DNA from: CBDCWA01 sp965223255
Lineage (GTDB): Bacteria > Pseudomonadota > Alphaproteobacteria > Rhizobiales > Hyphomicrobiaceae
Length of the DNA: 64,000 bases
Direction: 5' to 3'
NCBI GenBank assembly: GCA_965223255.1
Contig: CBDCWA010000003.1
Coordinates: forward strand, 1,133,349 to 1,197,348
The position numbers and the translations under genes were made by a program. Below are positions 42,230 to 50,802 of this stretch, in pieces. The notes beneath the pieces were generated by a model. It worked only from the letters and a program-made list of their open reading frames with translations, was not told where the DNA came from and made no database searches. Every line of letters begins with the position of its first letter. Positions within the stretch are counted from its first letter, which is position 1.

Positions 42230-44005
42230 TTAATCAACCTGTTGGGGGCGGAAATCCTCGCGGTTGATACCGGCAACGATGACCGGTTTTTTCATGGCAT
42301 CGCGCCGGAACGGTTCACCCAATTCTTGGTTCAAAAGCACTTCGATAAAAGTCGTGACACCCTGCTTCTGAGCTTCACAGGCCGCTGATAGTGCTTCGGT
42401 CAATTCGCTTTGCGTTTTGACCTGCACACCCTTCAGTCCGCAGCCTTCTGCAACTTTTGCATAGCTCAGGTTGGGATCAAGTTCAGTACCTACAAAGTTG
42501 TTGTCGAACCACAACGTCGTATTTCGCTTTTCCGCACCCCATTGGTAGTTTCGGAAAATCACCATTGTGATCGCCGGCCAATCCTCTCGGCCAATGGCAG
42601 TCATTTCGTTCATCGATATGCCAAACGCGCCATCGCCGGCGAAACCGACGACCGGTGTATCAGGACAGCCGATCTTGGCGCCAACAATAGAGGGGAATCC
42701 ATAGCCGCAAGGACCAAACAATCCCGGCGCCAAATATTTGCGGCCCTGCTCGAACGTTGGATAAGCATTGCCGATGGCGCAGTTGTTGCCGATATCACTC
42801 GAGATGATGGCATCTTTCGGCAGTCCAGATTGGATCGCCCGCCATGCCATGCGCGCGGACATGCGGTCCGGTTCACGAGTTCGCGCGTCGTGGTTCCATG
42901 TCGTACCAGGATCGTCATCCTCGTGATCCATCCCAGAAAGCGTCTGTAACCAGGCCGACTTTATTTGGTGAATGTCAGCCTTACGCTCTTCTCGACCAGC
43001 CTCGCCGGCGTTGGGCCCCAACTGCTCGAGGAGTTGCTTGGCAACCAGCTTGGCATCGCCGGCAATCCCTACCGTGACCTTCTTTGTGAGGCCGATGCGA
43101 TCGGGATTTATATCAACTTGAATGATCTTGGCGTCTTGCGGCCAATAATCGATGCCATAGCCGGGCAATGTCGAGAACGGATTTAGCCGTGTGCCAAGCG
43201 CCAAGACTACGTCCGCCTTGGCGATCAGCTCCATTGCGGCTTTCGAGCCATTGTAACCCAAAGGCCCTGCCGCAAGTGGATGGCTGCCGGGAAAGCTATC
43301 ATTGTGTTGATAACCGCTGCAAACAGGCGCGGTGAGTTTTTCAGCAAGCACGACACATTCAGGAATTGCATCTCCGATAACCACGCCCGCACCCGATAAT
43401 ATGACTGGAAATTTTGCATTGGAGAGCAGTCTCGCAGCTTCGGCGATGGCTGCAGGGCCGCCGGGTGAGGGTTCTATCCGCACAGTCTGCGGCAGCTCGA
43501 TATCGATCACCTGGGTCCACAAATCGCGTGGTACGTTGATTTGGGCTGGTGCCGAACCGCGCCAAGCCTTCTCAATAACCCGGTTGAGAACCTCCGCCAT
43601 GCGCGAAGCATCGCGAACCTCTTCTTGATAACAGACCATGTCGCGAAACAGCGCCATCTGTTCGACTTCCTGAAAACCGCCTTGGCCAATGGTCTTGTTC
43701 GCTGCTTGTGGCGTTACCAACAGCATCGGCGTGTGGTTCCAATACGCCGTCTTAATCGGCGTCACGAAGTTGGTGATCCCGGGTCCGTTCTGGGCAACGG
43801 CCATCGCCATTTTCCCGGTTACTCGGGTATAGCCGTCGCACATAATGCCGGCATTGCATTCATGCGCGCAGTCCCAAAATCTAATGCCTGCTTTGGGAAA
43901 TAGATCGGAAATTGGCATCATTGCAGAACCGATAATGCCAAATGCATGTTCGATACCGTGCATCTGAAGCACTTTTACGAAGGCTTCCTCTGTTGTCATT
44001 TTCAT
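42230..44005 (-). CDS. xsc: Sulfoacetaldehyde acetyltransferase
   Basis: 591-residue thiamine-diphosphate enzyme; cleaves sulfoacetaldehyde with phosphate to acetyl phosphate and sulfite, the desulfonation step. Recognisable Xsc features: FGIIGSAMMPISDLFPKAGIRFWDCAHECNAG (two blocks: FGIIGSAMMPISDL and HECNAGIMCDGYTR), the ThDP motif GDGAFGISMNEM...FRNYQWGAEKRN and GTELDPNLSYA. ATG 44005 (GGGTG upstream) starts MKMTTEEAFV. The family is well separated from other acetolactate-synthase-like enzymes, so confidence is high. Confidence 0.95.
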   Translation of the reverse strand: MKMTTEEAFVKVLQMHGIEHAFGIIGSAMMPISDLFPKAGIRFWDCAHECNAGIMCDGYTRVTGKMAMAVAQNGPGITNFVTPIKTAYWNHTPMLLVTPQAANKTIGQGGFQEVEQMALFRDMVCYQEEVRDASRMAEVLNRVIEKAWRGSAPAQINVPRDLWTQVIDIELPQTVRIEPSPGGPAAIAEAARLLSNAKFPVILSGAGVVIGDAIPECVVLAEKLTAPVCSGYQHNDSFPGSHPLAAGPLGYNGSKAAMELIAKADVVLALGTRLNPFSTLPGYGIDYWPQDAKIIQVDINPDRIGLTKKVTVGIAGDAKLVAKQLLEQLGPNAGEAGREERKADIHQIKSAWLQTLSGMDHEDDDPGTTWNHDARTREPDRMSARMAWRAIQSGLPKDAIISSDIGNNCAIGNAYPTFEQGRKYLAPGLFGPCGYGFPSIVGAKIGCPDTPVVGFAGDGAFGISMNEMTAIGREDWPAITMVIFRNYQWGAEKRNTTLWFDNNFVGTELDPNLSYAKVAEGCGLKGVQVKTQSELTEALSAACEAQKQGVTTFIEVLLNQELGEPFRRDAMKKPVIVAGINREDFRPQQVD

Positions 44006-44050
44006 GATGATCACCCTTACCCTTCTCACACCATAATGTTGTTGCACCCA

Positions 44051-44929
44051 TTAGGCCGTCGCGCGCAAACGCTGTGACAATAACTGCGGAATGTCGCTGG
44101 GGACGTCAGCGACTGCTATTCCGGCACCTTCCATCGATTTGCGTTTTGATCCGTAATCCCCCTTGCCACCCGTTACGATAGCGCCTGCGTGGCCCATTTT
44201 TTTACCAGCCGGCGATGAGCGCCCTGCAATAAAAGCGACGACAGGTTTGCTCATCGTGCTTGCATACTCAGCCGCGTCTTGCTCTGCCGATCCGCCAATC
44301 TCACCGCAAATGACAACTGCTTGCGTCTTCGTGTCCTGATCACAGATTTCCAGGGCGTCACGAGTTGTCGTGCCAATTATGGGATCACCGCCAACGCCAT
44401 AAAAGACGGATTGTCCAAAACCGCCTTGCGACATGATGAGACAGGCCAGAGTGCCCAGACTGCCGGACCGAGAGATGACGGCAACGGAACCAGCTTGAAA
44501 TACATTGCTGTTGAAGGCCGGCATAATGCCTGCGAAGGTTTCTCCCGGCGTCACCAATCCCGCAGTGTTGGGGCCGACGATCTGAGTATCGTTCGCGTGC
44601 GCACAGGCCATCATTTCCATGACATCCTGGATCGGGATATGCTCGGTGAGACAGATGATAAGCTTTGCACCTGCTTCGCTCGCATCAATCGCGGCCGCCT
44701 TGGCCATCATTGGCGGAATGAACATTAGGGCCACATCGAATGGCATTGATTTGGCCGCGCTGGCCGCACTTTCGAATACAGGGACGCCTAGGTGCTCGGT
44801 CCCTGCTTTCCTAGGATTCACACCGCCAACAACATTTGCACCATAATTTTGCATCGCTTCTGTCCAGAACGTGCCTTGCTTACCAGTGATTCCCTGGACA
44901 AGAATTTTGTGGTGCTTGCGCAATATCAT
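44051..44929 (-). CDS. SucD-like alpha subunit of a sulfoacetate-CoA ligase (ADP-forming)
   Basis: 292 residues with the acyl-CoA synthetase alpha fold: ILVQGITGKQGTFWT, VGGVNPRKAGTEH, VGPNTAGLVTPGE and the phosphohistidine motif GHAGAIVTGGKGD near residue 245. A housekeeping SucD is possible by fold alone. Location between xsc and the acylating sulfoacetaldehyde dehydrogenase argues for sulfoacetate activation, as described for SucCD-like ligases (SauCD, SqwKL) in sulfonate degraders. The beta subunit upstream overlaps it by 4 nt. Confidence 0.82.
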   Translation of the reverse strand: MILRKHHKILVQGITGKQGTFWTEAMQNYGANVVGGVNPRKAGTEHLGVPVFESAASAAKSMPFDVALMFIPPMMAKAAAIDASEAGAKLIICLTEHIPIQDVMEMMACAHANDTQIVGPNTAGLVTPGETFAGIMPAFNSNVFQAGSVAVISRSGSLGTLACLIMSQGGFGQSVFYGVGGDPIIGTTTRDALEICDQDTKTQAVVICGEIGGSAEQDAAEYASTMSKPVVAFIAGRSSPAGKKMGHAGAIVTGGKGDYGSKRKSMEGAGIAVADVPSDIPQLLSQRLRATA

Positions 44930-46062
44930 CTTGATGCTCTCTTTGCCGCATTAACGGCAGCAACAACAGCGTCATCCATCAGATCAAACGGCTCTTCACC
45001 CAATTCACGTTTGACGAGACTGACGGCTTCGTCTTCTCCCGTGCCATGGATCGTGAAGACTATAGGAATGTCAGGCTTGAGTTCTTTCCAAGCATTGACA
45101 ACGCCTTCTGCCATGACATCAGTTCGGGCGAAGGCGCCACAAAAGTTGACGAGCAGACTACGGACGTTGGGATTCTTGAGCAGTATCTCCAAGGCAACCT
45201 TGGACTTGGTGTACGCCTCGCCACCAATCTCCAAGAAATTTGCAGGTGAACCACCAAAATGGGTAATGGCGTCCATTGTCGTCATCGTCAGCCCAGCGCC
45301 ATTTGCCAGCACACCCACATTACCGTCAAGTTCGATGTACTTTAGGCCGTTGCTCAGCGCTTCGGCTTCCAGTGCAGTGAGCTTCTCGGGTGCTGCATCT
45401 GCTGCTATTTGAGCTTGGCGAGGAACAGAGGAATCATCCAAGGTAAATTTGCAATCAAGTGCAATCACGCGGCCGTCATCTGTCAAAACCAATGGATTGA
45501 TTTCAAGCAGTTCGCCATCGTACTTACGATATGCGCTGTAAAGTTGAACAAGCGCTTGGGCAACGGCTGCGGCCGAGGCAGCATGATCAAGGCTTGCACA
45601 AAGATTCTGTGCCTGCGCGATACTGAAACCCTCATTAATCTCGACTTGGCAACGTTTCATAGCGTTGGGATCCTTGGATGCCGCTTCCTCGACATCCATC
45701 CCGCCCATTGTGGAAAACAAGACCGCTGGCCCCTTACTCGCCGGATCGCTTATGACTGCTGCATAAAGCTCCTTGGCAATTGGAATTTGCTCTTCAACCA
45801 GAAGCCGGCTGACAACATGGCCATCGATCGCCATACCTAAGATATCGCGTGCTGCCGTGCCAGCTTCATCGGCAGTGGCAGCGAGCTTTATGCCGCCAGC
45901 CTTGCCGCGCTTACCGGTTGGAACTTGTGCTTTGATGACGCAAGGGCCCAGGTCTTTGGCCGCTCTGGCGGCGCCTTCGGGATCATCAGCGACCTTGCCA
46001 CTCGGCGTTGCAATCCCTTCTGCCCGAAGGAGCGCCTTGGCAGCGTATTCATTGAAATTCAT
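44926..46062 (-). CDS. SucC-like beta subunit of a sulfoacetate-CoA ligase (ADP-forming)
   Basis: 378 residues, ATP-grasp type: MNFNEYAAKALLRAEGIATPSG, VIKAQVPTGKRGKAGGIKLA, ELLEINPLVLTDDGRVIALDCKF and a C-terminal ligase domain with NGAGLTMTTMDAITHFGGSPANFLEIGG. Its overlap with the alpha gene indicates a heteromeric ligase. Substrate is inferred from context; the succinate enzyme is the main alternative, but true sucCD genes usually sit with mdh or sucAB, absent here. Confidence 0.82.
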   Translation of the reverse strand: MNFNEYAAKALLRAEGIATPSGKVADDPEGAARAAKDLGPCVIKAQVPTGKRGKAGGIKLAATADEAGTAARDILGMAIDGHVVSRLLVEEQIPIAKELYAAVISDPASKGPAVLFSTMGGMDVEEAASKDPNAMKRCQVEINEGFSIAQAQNLCASLDHAASAAAVAQALVQLYSAYRKYDGELLEINPLVLTDDGRVIALDCKFTLDDSSVPRQAQIAADAAPEKLTALEAEALSNGLKYIELDGNVGVLANGAGLTMTTMDAITHFGGSPANFLEIGGEAYTKSKVALEILLKNPNVRSLLVNFCGAFARTDVMAEGVVNAWKELKPDIPIVFTIHGTGEDEAVSLVKRELGEEPFDLMDDAVVAAVNAAKRASR

Positions 46063-46086
46063 AACAGTGCTCTTTGCCCGTGCTCG

Positions 46087-47541
46087 TCATTTCCCGTATT
46101 TCGCCCAGTAGGCACCGAACAGTTCTTCTTCACTGGGTTTGTCTTCTGGAATGGTGGTAACAAGATGCGTAATGTTGATGAAGTTTTTCCAGCTTAGATT
46201 GTCAGAAATCGTATTCCCCGCCCAGGTGCCTCCACCCATCGAAAGCGTGAACGGTAGAGAATTGTCAAAGCCACCACCATTTCCAAACGTGTGGGCCTGA
46301 TTGACAAGAACGCGAACGACGTCGGTGCGGGCGGCGAGTTGGTGGGCATGGTCGAGATCGGCAGTATGAATGCCGACGGAATGGCCGAGCCCGGTTACAT
46401 TGAGAATTTGCGTTGCGATCTCGCAGGCATGGTCGAAGTCCTTCGCCCGGTAAATGGTCAGCACGAGCGACAGCTTCTCGTCTGCGAAGGACTGCTTGCC
46501 GCCGACGCTCTCCTCCTCGACCATAAAAAACTTCGCGGATTTCGCCTCTTCCGGCAGACCGAAGAGCTCTGCCGTGATGTCGGGGTCTTTGGCAATCACA
46601 TGACGATTGAGGTGTCCGCCCTTCCAAAGGGTCTCAGCAATTCGTGATTTTTCACTCGATGACGCACGATAGCCGCCGGCGCGCTGAAGAGACACCATAG
46701 CCTCCTCATAGATGTCATCCAACAGAATGACCGCGTTTTCAGACGAACACGAAGTCGCATTATCGAAAATCTTGGAGGCACAAATCTTCTTTGCCGCGTC
46801 GTCAAAATTGGCTGTCGTATCAACGATCACCGGCACGTTGCCGGCGCCAACGCCGATGGTTACGGTTCCCGACTGCATCGCCCGTTTCACATTATTCTGG
46901 CTGCCCGTTACAACAGCAAGATCGGCCTGATTCATCAACGCCTGGGTCATGTCTTTGTTGACCGGGGGCGGCAGCACCTGGACAAGATCCTCAGGCTGGC
47001 CAGTCCGCTTCAATGCCGCCCGCATCAATTCGACGGTCTTGCGGGTTGTGTGTTGCCCGGCGGGCGACGGCGCAATTATCACTGCGTTGCCACCTTTGAG
47101 CGCCATCATCGCCTTGTTGACGGGTGTTGCAGCTGGATTGGTGGACGGACACACGGCTGCCACCACACCGACTGGTTTGGCATACTTTACGATACCGCGC
47201 TGTGGGTCGTCCTCGATGACGCCGACGGTTTTGACACGCATCAGATCTCTGAGTGTACCAAACGTTTTGCGGGTATTCTTGATGATCTTTGATGGAACAT
47301 TGCCAAGTCCGGTGTCCTCAACCGCGAGCTCGGCCAGCATGCGCGCGTGCTCCGGCTTGTATATGGACCAAGCCAGTGCCGTCACTGCTTCATCGATGCG
47401 CGTTTGATCGTGGTTTTCATATGCCCGCATCGCTTCGCGGGCACGCTCGACGAGCAGGGCGACGCTTTGTTCAGCTTGTTGCAGGCCTTGGTTGTCCTCA
47501 GCTGGGGCCATTGATGTGCTTGAAGCGACCTGTGCACTCAC
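46087..47541 (-). CDS. sauS: Acylating sulfoacetaldehyde dehydrogenase, SauS-like
   Basis: About 484 residues of the aldehyde dehydrogenase superfamily, CoA-acylating branch (AdhE/EutE-like): CPSTNPAATPVNKAMMALKGGNAVI region, VTGSQNNVKRAM, TIGVGAGNVPV and the nucleophile in ATSCSSENAV; the TFGNGGGFDNSLPFTLSMGGGTW end is typical. It would reduce sulfoacetyl-CoA to sulfoacetaldehyde for Xsc. GTG 47541 is preferred (CGGAG 6 nt upstream); TTG 47574 extends the frame. It heads the sauS-sucC-sucD-xsc run. Confidence 0.87.
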   Translation of the reverse strand: MSAQVASSTSMAPAEDNQGLQQAEQSVALLVERAREAMRAYENHDQTRIDEAVTALAWSIYKPEHARMLAELAVEDTGLGNVPSKIIKNTRKTFGTLRDLMRVKTVGVIEDDPQRGIVKYAKPVGVVAAVCPSTNPAATPVNKAMMALKGGNAVIIAPSPAGQHTTRKTVELMRAALKRTGQPEDLVQVLPPPVNKDMTQALMNQADLAVVTGSQNNVKRAMQSGTVTIGVGAGNVPVIVDTTANFDDAAKKICASKIFDNATSCSSENAVILLDDIYEEAMVSLQRAGGYRASSSEKSRIAETLWKGGHLNRHVIAKDPDITAELFGLPEEAKSAKFFMVEEESVGGKQSFADEKLSLVLTIYRAKDFDHACEIATQILNVTGLGHSVGIHTADLDHAHQLAARTDVVRVLVNQAHTFGNGGGFDNSLPFTLSMGGGTWAGNTISDNLSWKNFINITHLVTTIPEDKPSEEELFGAYWAKYGK

Positions 47542-47593
47542 GACGGTCTCCGAATAATGTTGATAGGATCTCAAAGTGTTTGATCATGCTGCC

Positions 47594-47640
47594 TTCGGGC
47601 CGCCGTCACGAACAGACCTGCGGTCTGGTGGCGGCCCGAA
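47594..47640 (-). other. Long hairpin between the TTT binding-protein gene and sauS
   Basis: TTCGGGCCGCC (47594-47604) pairs perfectly with GGCGGCCCGAA (47630-47640), and inside it CAGACC (47613-47618) pairs with GGTCTG (47622-47627) around a TGC loop. No T-run follows. It probably stabilises the binding-protein mRNA or attenuates transcription into sauS. Confidence 0.7.
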
Positions 47641-47666
47641 GAATGAGTGAGATGCCTTATAATGTG

Positions 47667-48629
47667 TTATAGGCCTTTGAGTAAGCCCTTTAGAAACGTC
47701 TCACGCTCGGCCCACATCTTCTTGACCTGGTCTCGATTCAAGATGCGGATCGGCGACCCGCCGTTTTTCATTTGTTTTGCGACGCGCTTGTTTGCGAACA
47801 TCTTCGGCACCGCTGCGGCAAGCTTGTCAATGACTGCCTTTGGCGTTCCTTTGCGAACCATTATGCCCCGGAAATTTACCGAAGAGTCATCGACAGCATA
47901 TCCTTGTTCCTTAAAGGTTTTAACATTCGGCAAGAATTCCTTGTCGCGCTGCAAATCGGCGATTCCGAGAATCTTGAGGTTCTTCCGACTGCGATAGGAA
48001 TCAGAGAGGTTGTTCACGCCAGCCATAACCTGGCCGCCAAGCACTGATTTTAACGCCGGTGCGCCGCCTTTATGCGGTACGTAAGCCAGTTTCGCGCCGA
48101 GGGCCTTCTGAATCTGTAAAAAGGCTATGTGATGACCGACAAATAAGCCGGCACCGGAAACCGTTACTTTGCCCGGGTTCTTTTTGGCGAACGCGGCAAG
48201 ATCCTTAACAGAATTAAATTTGCTGTTCTTATTGACAACCAAAACAGCGGGATCTGCACCCCAGTTGGCAATTGGCTCGAGGTTTCTAATGTTGTATTTC
48301 GTCTTGAACTTAATCGATTGAGCAATAAAGTGCGGGACATTGTAGGCACCGAGCTCATAGCCGTCCGTTTTTGCTTTGGATGCAAACGCGTTCCAGCCAA
48401 CTTTGCCGCCAGCACCCGGCTTATTAATAATGACGATTGGTTGTCCAAGATACTCCTTATTTGCAGAGACCATCGTTACAATGCGCGCTTGGAAATCGGT
48501 TGCGCCACCTGCGCTATAAGCAATCATCAAGCTGACCGGCTTGTTAGGATAGTTTTGAGCCATTGCTGGCGCGCAGACGGAGAACGTCGATGCGGCAAGT
48601 GCAGCAATTCCGATCCCTATCGATTTCAT
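47667..48629 (-). CDS. TTT-family solute-binding protein (TctC-type), system 1
   Basis: 320 residues; periplasmic binding protein of a tripartite tricarboxylate transporter. Signal peptide (GIAALAASTFSVCAPAMA), then YPNKPVSLMIAYSAGGATDFQARI, PIVIINKPGAGGKVGWNA and the typical VSGAGLFVGHHIAFLQIQ. Mature N-terminal half contacts carboxylate ligands in the family. As the system next to sauS and xsc, it probably binds sulfoacetate or a related sulfonate, though the ligand cannot be read from sequence. Confidence 0.9.
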   Translation of the reverse strand: MKSIGIGIAALAASTFSVCAPAMAQNYPNKPVSLMIAYSAGGATDFQARIVTMVSANKEYLGQPIVIINKPGAGGKVGWNAFASKAKTDGYELGAYNVPHFIAQSIKFKTKYNIRNLEPIANWGADPAVLVVNKNSKFNSVKDLAAFAKKNPGKVTVSGAGLFVGHHIAFLQIQKALGAKLAYVPHKGGAPALKSVLGGQVMAGVNNLSDSYRSRKNLKILGIADLQRDKEFLPNVKTFKEQGYAVDDSSVNFRGIMVRKGTPKAVIDKLAAAVPKMFANKRVAKQMKNGGSPIRILNRDQVKKMWAERETFLKGLLKGL

Positions 48630-48651
48630 TTCATTTCCTCCGTTTACTTAA

Positions 48652-48664
48652 GGGGCGACGCCCC
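48652..48664 (-). other. Short GC-rich palindrome between tctB1 and tctC1
   Basis: GGGGCGACGCCCC lies 22 nt before the binding-protein start in the 62-nt gap after tctB1. A small intercistronic hairpin is likely; it could allow separate levels of the binding protein and the membrane subunits. Confidence 0.35.
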
Positions 48665-48691
48665 GGGCTCTCTGCCGGCGAATTCTTCCGG

Positions 48692-49165
48692 CTAGAGTAA
48701 AATGCCTGTCGGTGTTTGAACGCGTAGACCCAAAGCAAAAACCAAATAGATCAATGCCATAAAGCCTACCGTGACAACTGTACGCATGACCCAAGTGCGC
48801 GCAGAAAGATGTGAATTTGGGTCGTACAATGTGTAGAGCGTGAAGAGGCATACCGTTCCTGCGGCGTAAAAACCGAGCCACGGCACCAACAAGAAAACGT
48901 ATACCAACATCAAGATGATGGCTGGCGCGATGTTTCGCGTTTGCTCTTTTGTCATTCCGACGCCCGTGCGGTTGGCGCCCCTGAGCGCTCGGAAAACGGC
49001 AACGACGGATAGACCGACCATGACGACTGAAAACAGCTGCGGAAACAGATAGGGCTGCGGGTCTTTGACATTAAAGCTGACGAACGCAATCCACAGAGAA
49101 AGCGCAAGTATGAGTACTGCAGCAATCGTCTGCTGCGTTCGCCCCGCAGTGACCTCATAACTCAT
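48692..49165 (-). CDS. TTT-family small membrane subunit (TctB-type), system 1
   Basis: 157 residues with four predicted transmembrane helices (IAAVLILALSLWIAFVSF, LFPQLFSVVMVGLSVVAVF, IILMLVYVFLLVPWLGFYAAGTV, TVGFMALIYLVFALGL). TctB subunits are poorly conserved; assignment rests on size, topology and position between tctA and the binding protein. It overlaps the tctA stop by 11 nt, an arrangement typical for this family. Confidence 0.85.
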   Translation of the reverse strand: MSYEVTAGRTQQTIAAVLILALSLWIAFVSFNVKDPQPYLFPQLFSVVMVGLSVVAVFRALRGANRTGVGMTKEQTRNIAPAIILMLVYVFLLVPWLGFYAAGTVCLFTLYTLYDPNSHLSARTWVMRTVVTVGFMALIYLVFALGLRVQTPTGILL

Positions 49166-50675
49166 GGCGCACCTCTTGGACGACGGTTTTATTCGCTCGC
49201 ATGCGAAGTTCGGCGATAAGGCTGTAGACGACCGATAGGACGACGAGAGAGATCAACAACAGGTTTAGCCAGCCGGTACAGAAATAGAAGAAAAGCCCAT
49301 CTTGCGATTGCGCAATTATGCGCCCCTGCACGTAGTTGTGCTCGGCTATTGGACCCAGGATGATTCCAAGCACGAGGGGTGCGGGACTGAAGCCGTATTG
49401 CGATAAGAAATACATTCCGATGCCTAGGACCATCATGATAGCGACATCGTTCATTGAATTTTGCACGCTGTATGATCCGAACACGGCCAATACCAGAATT
49501 GTGCCAGCGAGTATCGGCGGTGGGATACGCACGACGTGGGCCGCCAAGCCGGCAATGTAGAGGCCGAAAATCAACATCAGAATTTGGCCGATCAGTAGAG
49601 AGTTTATGAAGGCGTAGGCGACAGCCGCGTGCTGCTTGAAAAGGTCTGGTCCGGGAAAAATACCGTGAATTAATAGCCCGCCAAGTAGCACGGCAGCCGT
49701 CGGACTGCCTGGCACCGACAGGGTCAGCAAAGGCACCAGTGATGGCCCTACCATGGCGTTGTTTGCGGATTCTGCGGCAATGACACCCTCTGGTTCACCT
49801 GTTCCAAACTTTTCTGAATGTGGTGAAAAACGACGTGTTTGATCGTAGGCGACCAAGCCGGCGATCTGTCCACCGGCACCGGGAATTAGGCCGATGATGA
49901 CGCCGACAACGCTGCCGATCGACAAGGCCCGAATTTTTGAAACCGTTTCGGCTGCTGCACGCCAGATCGCATGGGCCTGTACTTCAATGATCGAGTAATC
50001 GCGTGCCTTGCGGCCACCCTGAACCATCTCAATGACCTGGGGAATGGCGAACAGACCAATCAGTGCGGCAATAATGTGGACCCCGCCTTCCAACTGCTCC
50101 ACAAATATGAAGCGCTCAACGCCTTGGACAGAATCGGAGCCGATCATCGCAATCCATAACCCGATGCACCCGGCAAGAAGGCCCTTGACGATTGATTTGG
50201 AATCCAGCGTTCCGATGATCGTCACCCCAAGTATGGCGACCCAAAATAGATGCGATGGCCCAAAGCCGAGCGCCCACCTCGCTAAGATTGGCGTCAAAAA
50301 GATCAGAACGAAAATGCCGAGCACACCGCCGATTGCCGAGGAAATGAAGCACATCTGAAGCGCTTTTGCTCCTGCGCCTTGACGTGCCATCGCGTTTCCG
50401 TCGAGTGCGGTTGCGATATTGGCGGGAGCCCCAGGTATTTTCAGCAGGATGGCGCTAACCGCACCTCCGGCAACAGTCGACGTGTAAGCGGCGCCAAGCA
50501 GCATGAGACCCTGGGCCGGATCCATATGAAAAGTAAACGGAATAAGTAGGGCAACCGCCATCGTTGGCGACAACCCAGGTGTTGCCCCCAATAACAGCCC
50601 GCCAATTGTGCCAGCACAAAGGATGGCCATCGACGATAGCGTAAACACCGCACCAAAGTGATCCAGAAATTCCAT
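49155..50675 (-). CDS. TTT-family large membrane subunit (TctA-type), system 1
   Basis: 506 residues, about 11-12 transmembrane helices. Family signatures: GATPGLSPTMAVALLIPFTF near residue 28, GGAVSAILLKIPGAPANIATALDG, and the second repeat GLIPGAGGQIAGLVAYDQTRR with EGVIAAESANNAMVGPSLVPLLTLSVPGS (two blocks). It forms the Na+- or H+-coupled carrier. ATG 50675 starts MEFLDHFG; the frame extends 32 codons further but into the LacI operator region. First gene of a run with tctB, tctC and sauS. Confidence 0.92.
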   Translation of the reverse strand: MEFLDHFGAVFTLSSMAILCAGTIGGLLLGATPGLSPTMAVALLIPFTFHMDPAQGLMLLGAAYTSTVAGGAVSAILLKIPGAPANIATALDGNAMARQGAGAKALQMCFISSAIGGVLGIFVLIFLTPILARWALGFGPSHLFWVAILGVTIIGTLDSKSIVKGLLAGCIGLWIAMIGSDSVQGVERFIFVEQLEGGVHIIAALIGLFAIPQVIEMVQGGRKARDYSIIEVQAHAIWRAAAETVSKIRALSIGSVVGVIIGLIPGAGGQIAGLVAYDQTRRFSPHSEKFGTGEPEGVIAAESANNAMVGPSLVPLLTLSVPGSPTAAVLLGGLLIHGIFPGPDLFKQHAAVAYAFINSLLIGQILMLIFGLYIAGLAAHVVRIPPPILAGTILVLAVFGSYSVQNSMNDVAIMMVLGIGMYFLSQYGFSPAPLVLGIILGPIAEHNYVQGRIIAQSQDGLFFYFCTGWLNLLLISLVVLSVVYSLIAELRMRANKTVVQEVRHEL

Positions 50676-50766
50676 CGGGCCGTTCCCACGCAGATCTTTT
50701 TTTGACCTCGCGGTCGATTGCTCTTGTGGCAATTTTGCAGCCCATGCTAGATAATGAAAATAGTTT

Positions 50767-50780
50767 TGCAAACGTTTTCA
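50767..50780. promoter_or_regulatory. LacI-family operator
   Basis: TGCAAACGTTTTCA matches the LacI/GalR consensus TGNAANCGNTTNCA at every fixed position. It lies in the 127-nt divergent region, 23 nt upstream of the lacI-type gene and 92 nt upstream of tctA1, so the encoded repressor probably controls both itself and the sulfonate operon. Confidence 0.8.
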
Positions 50781-50802
50781 TTTTTGCGATGGGAGCGCTC
50801 GA

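Noticed and set aside
44051..46062. Calling the SucCD-like pair plain succinyl-CoA synthetase
   Set aside because: Sequence alone allows it, but the location between sauS and xsc, with no other TCA genes except citrate synthase, favours sulfoacetate-CoA ligase; kept as an alternative.
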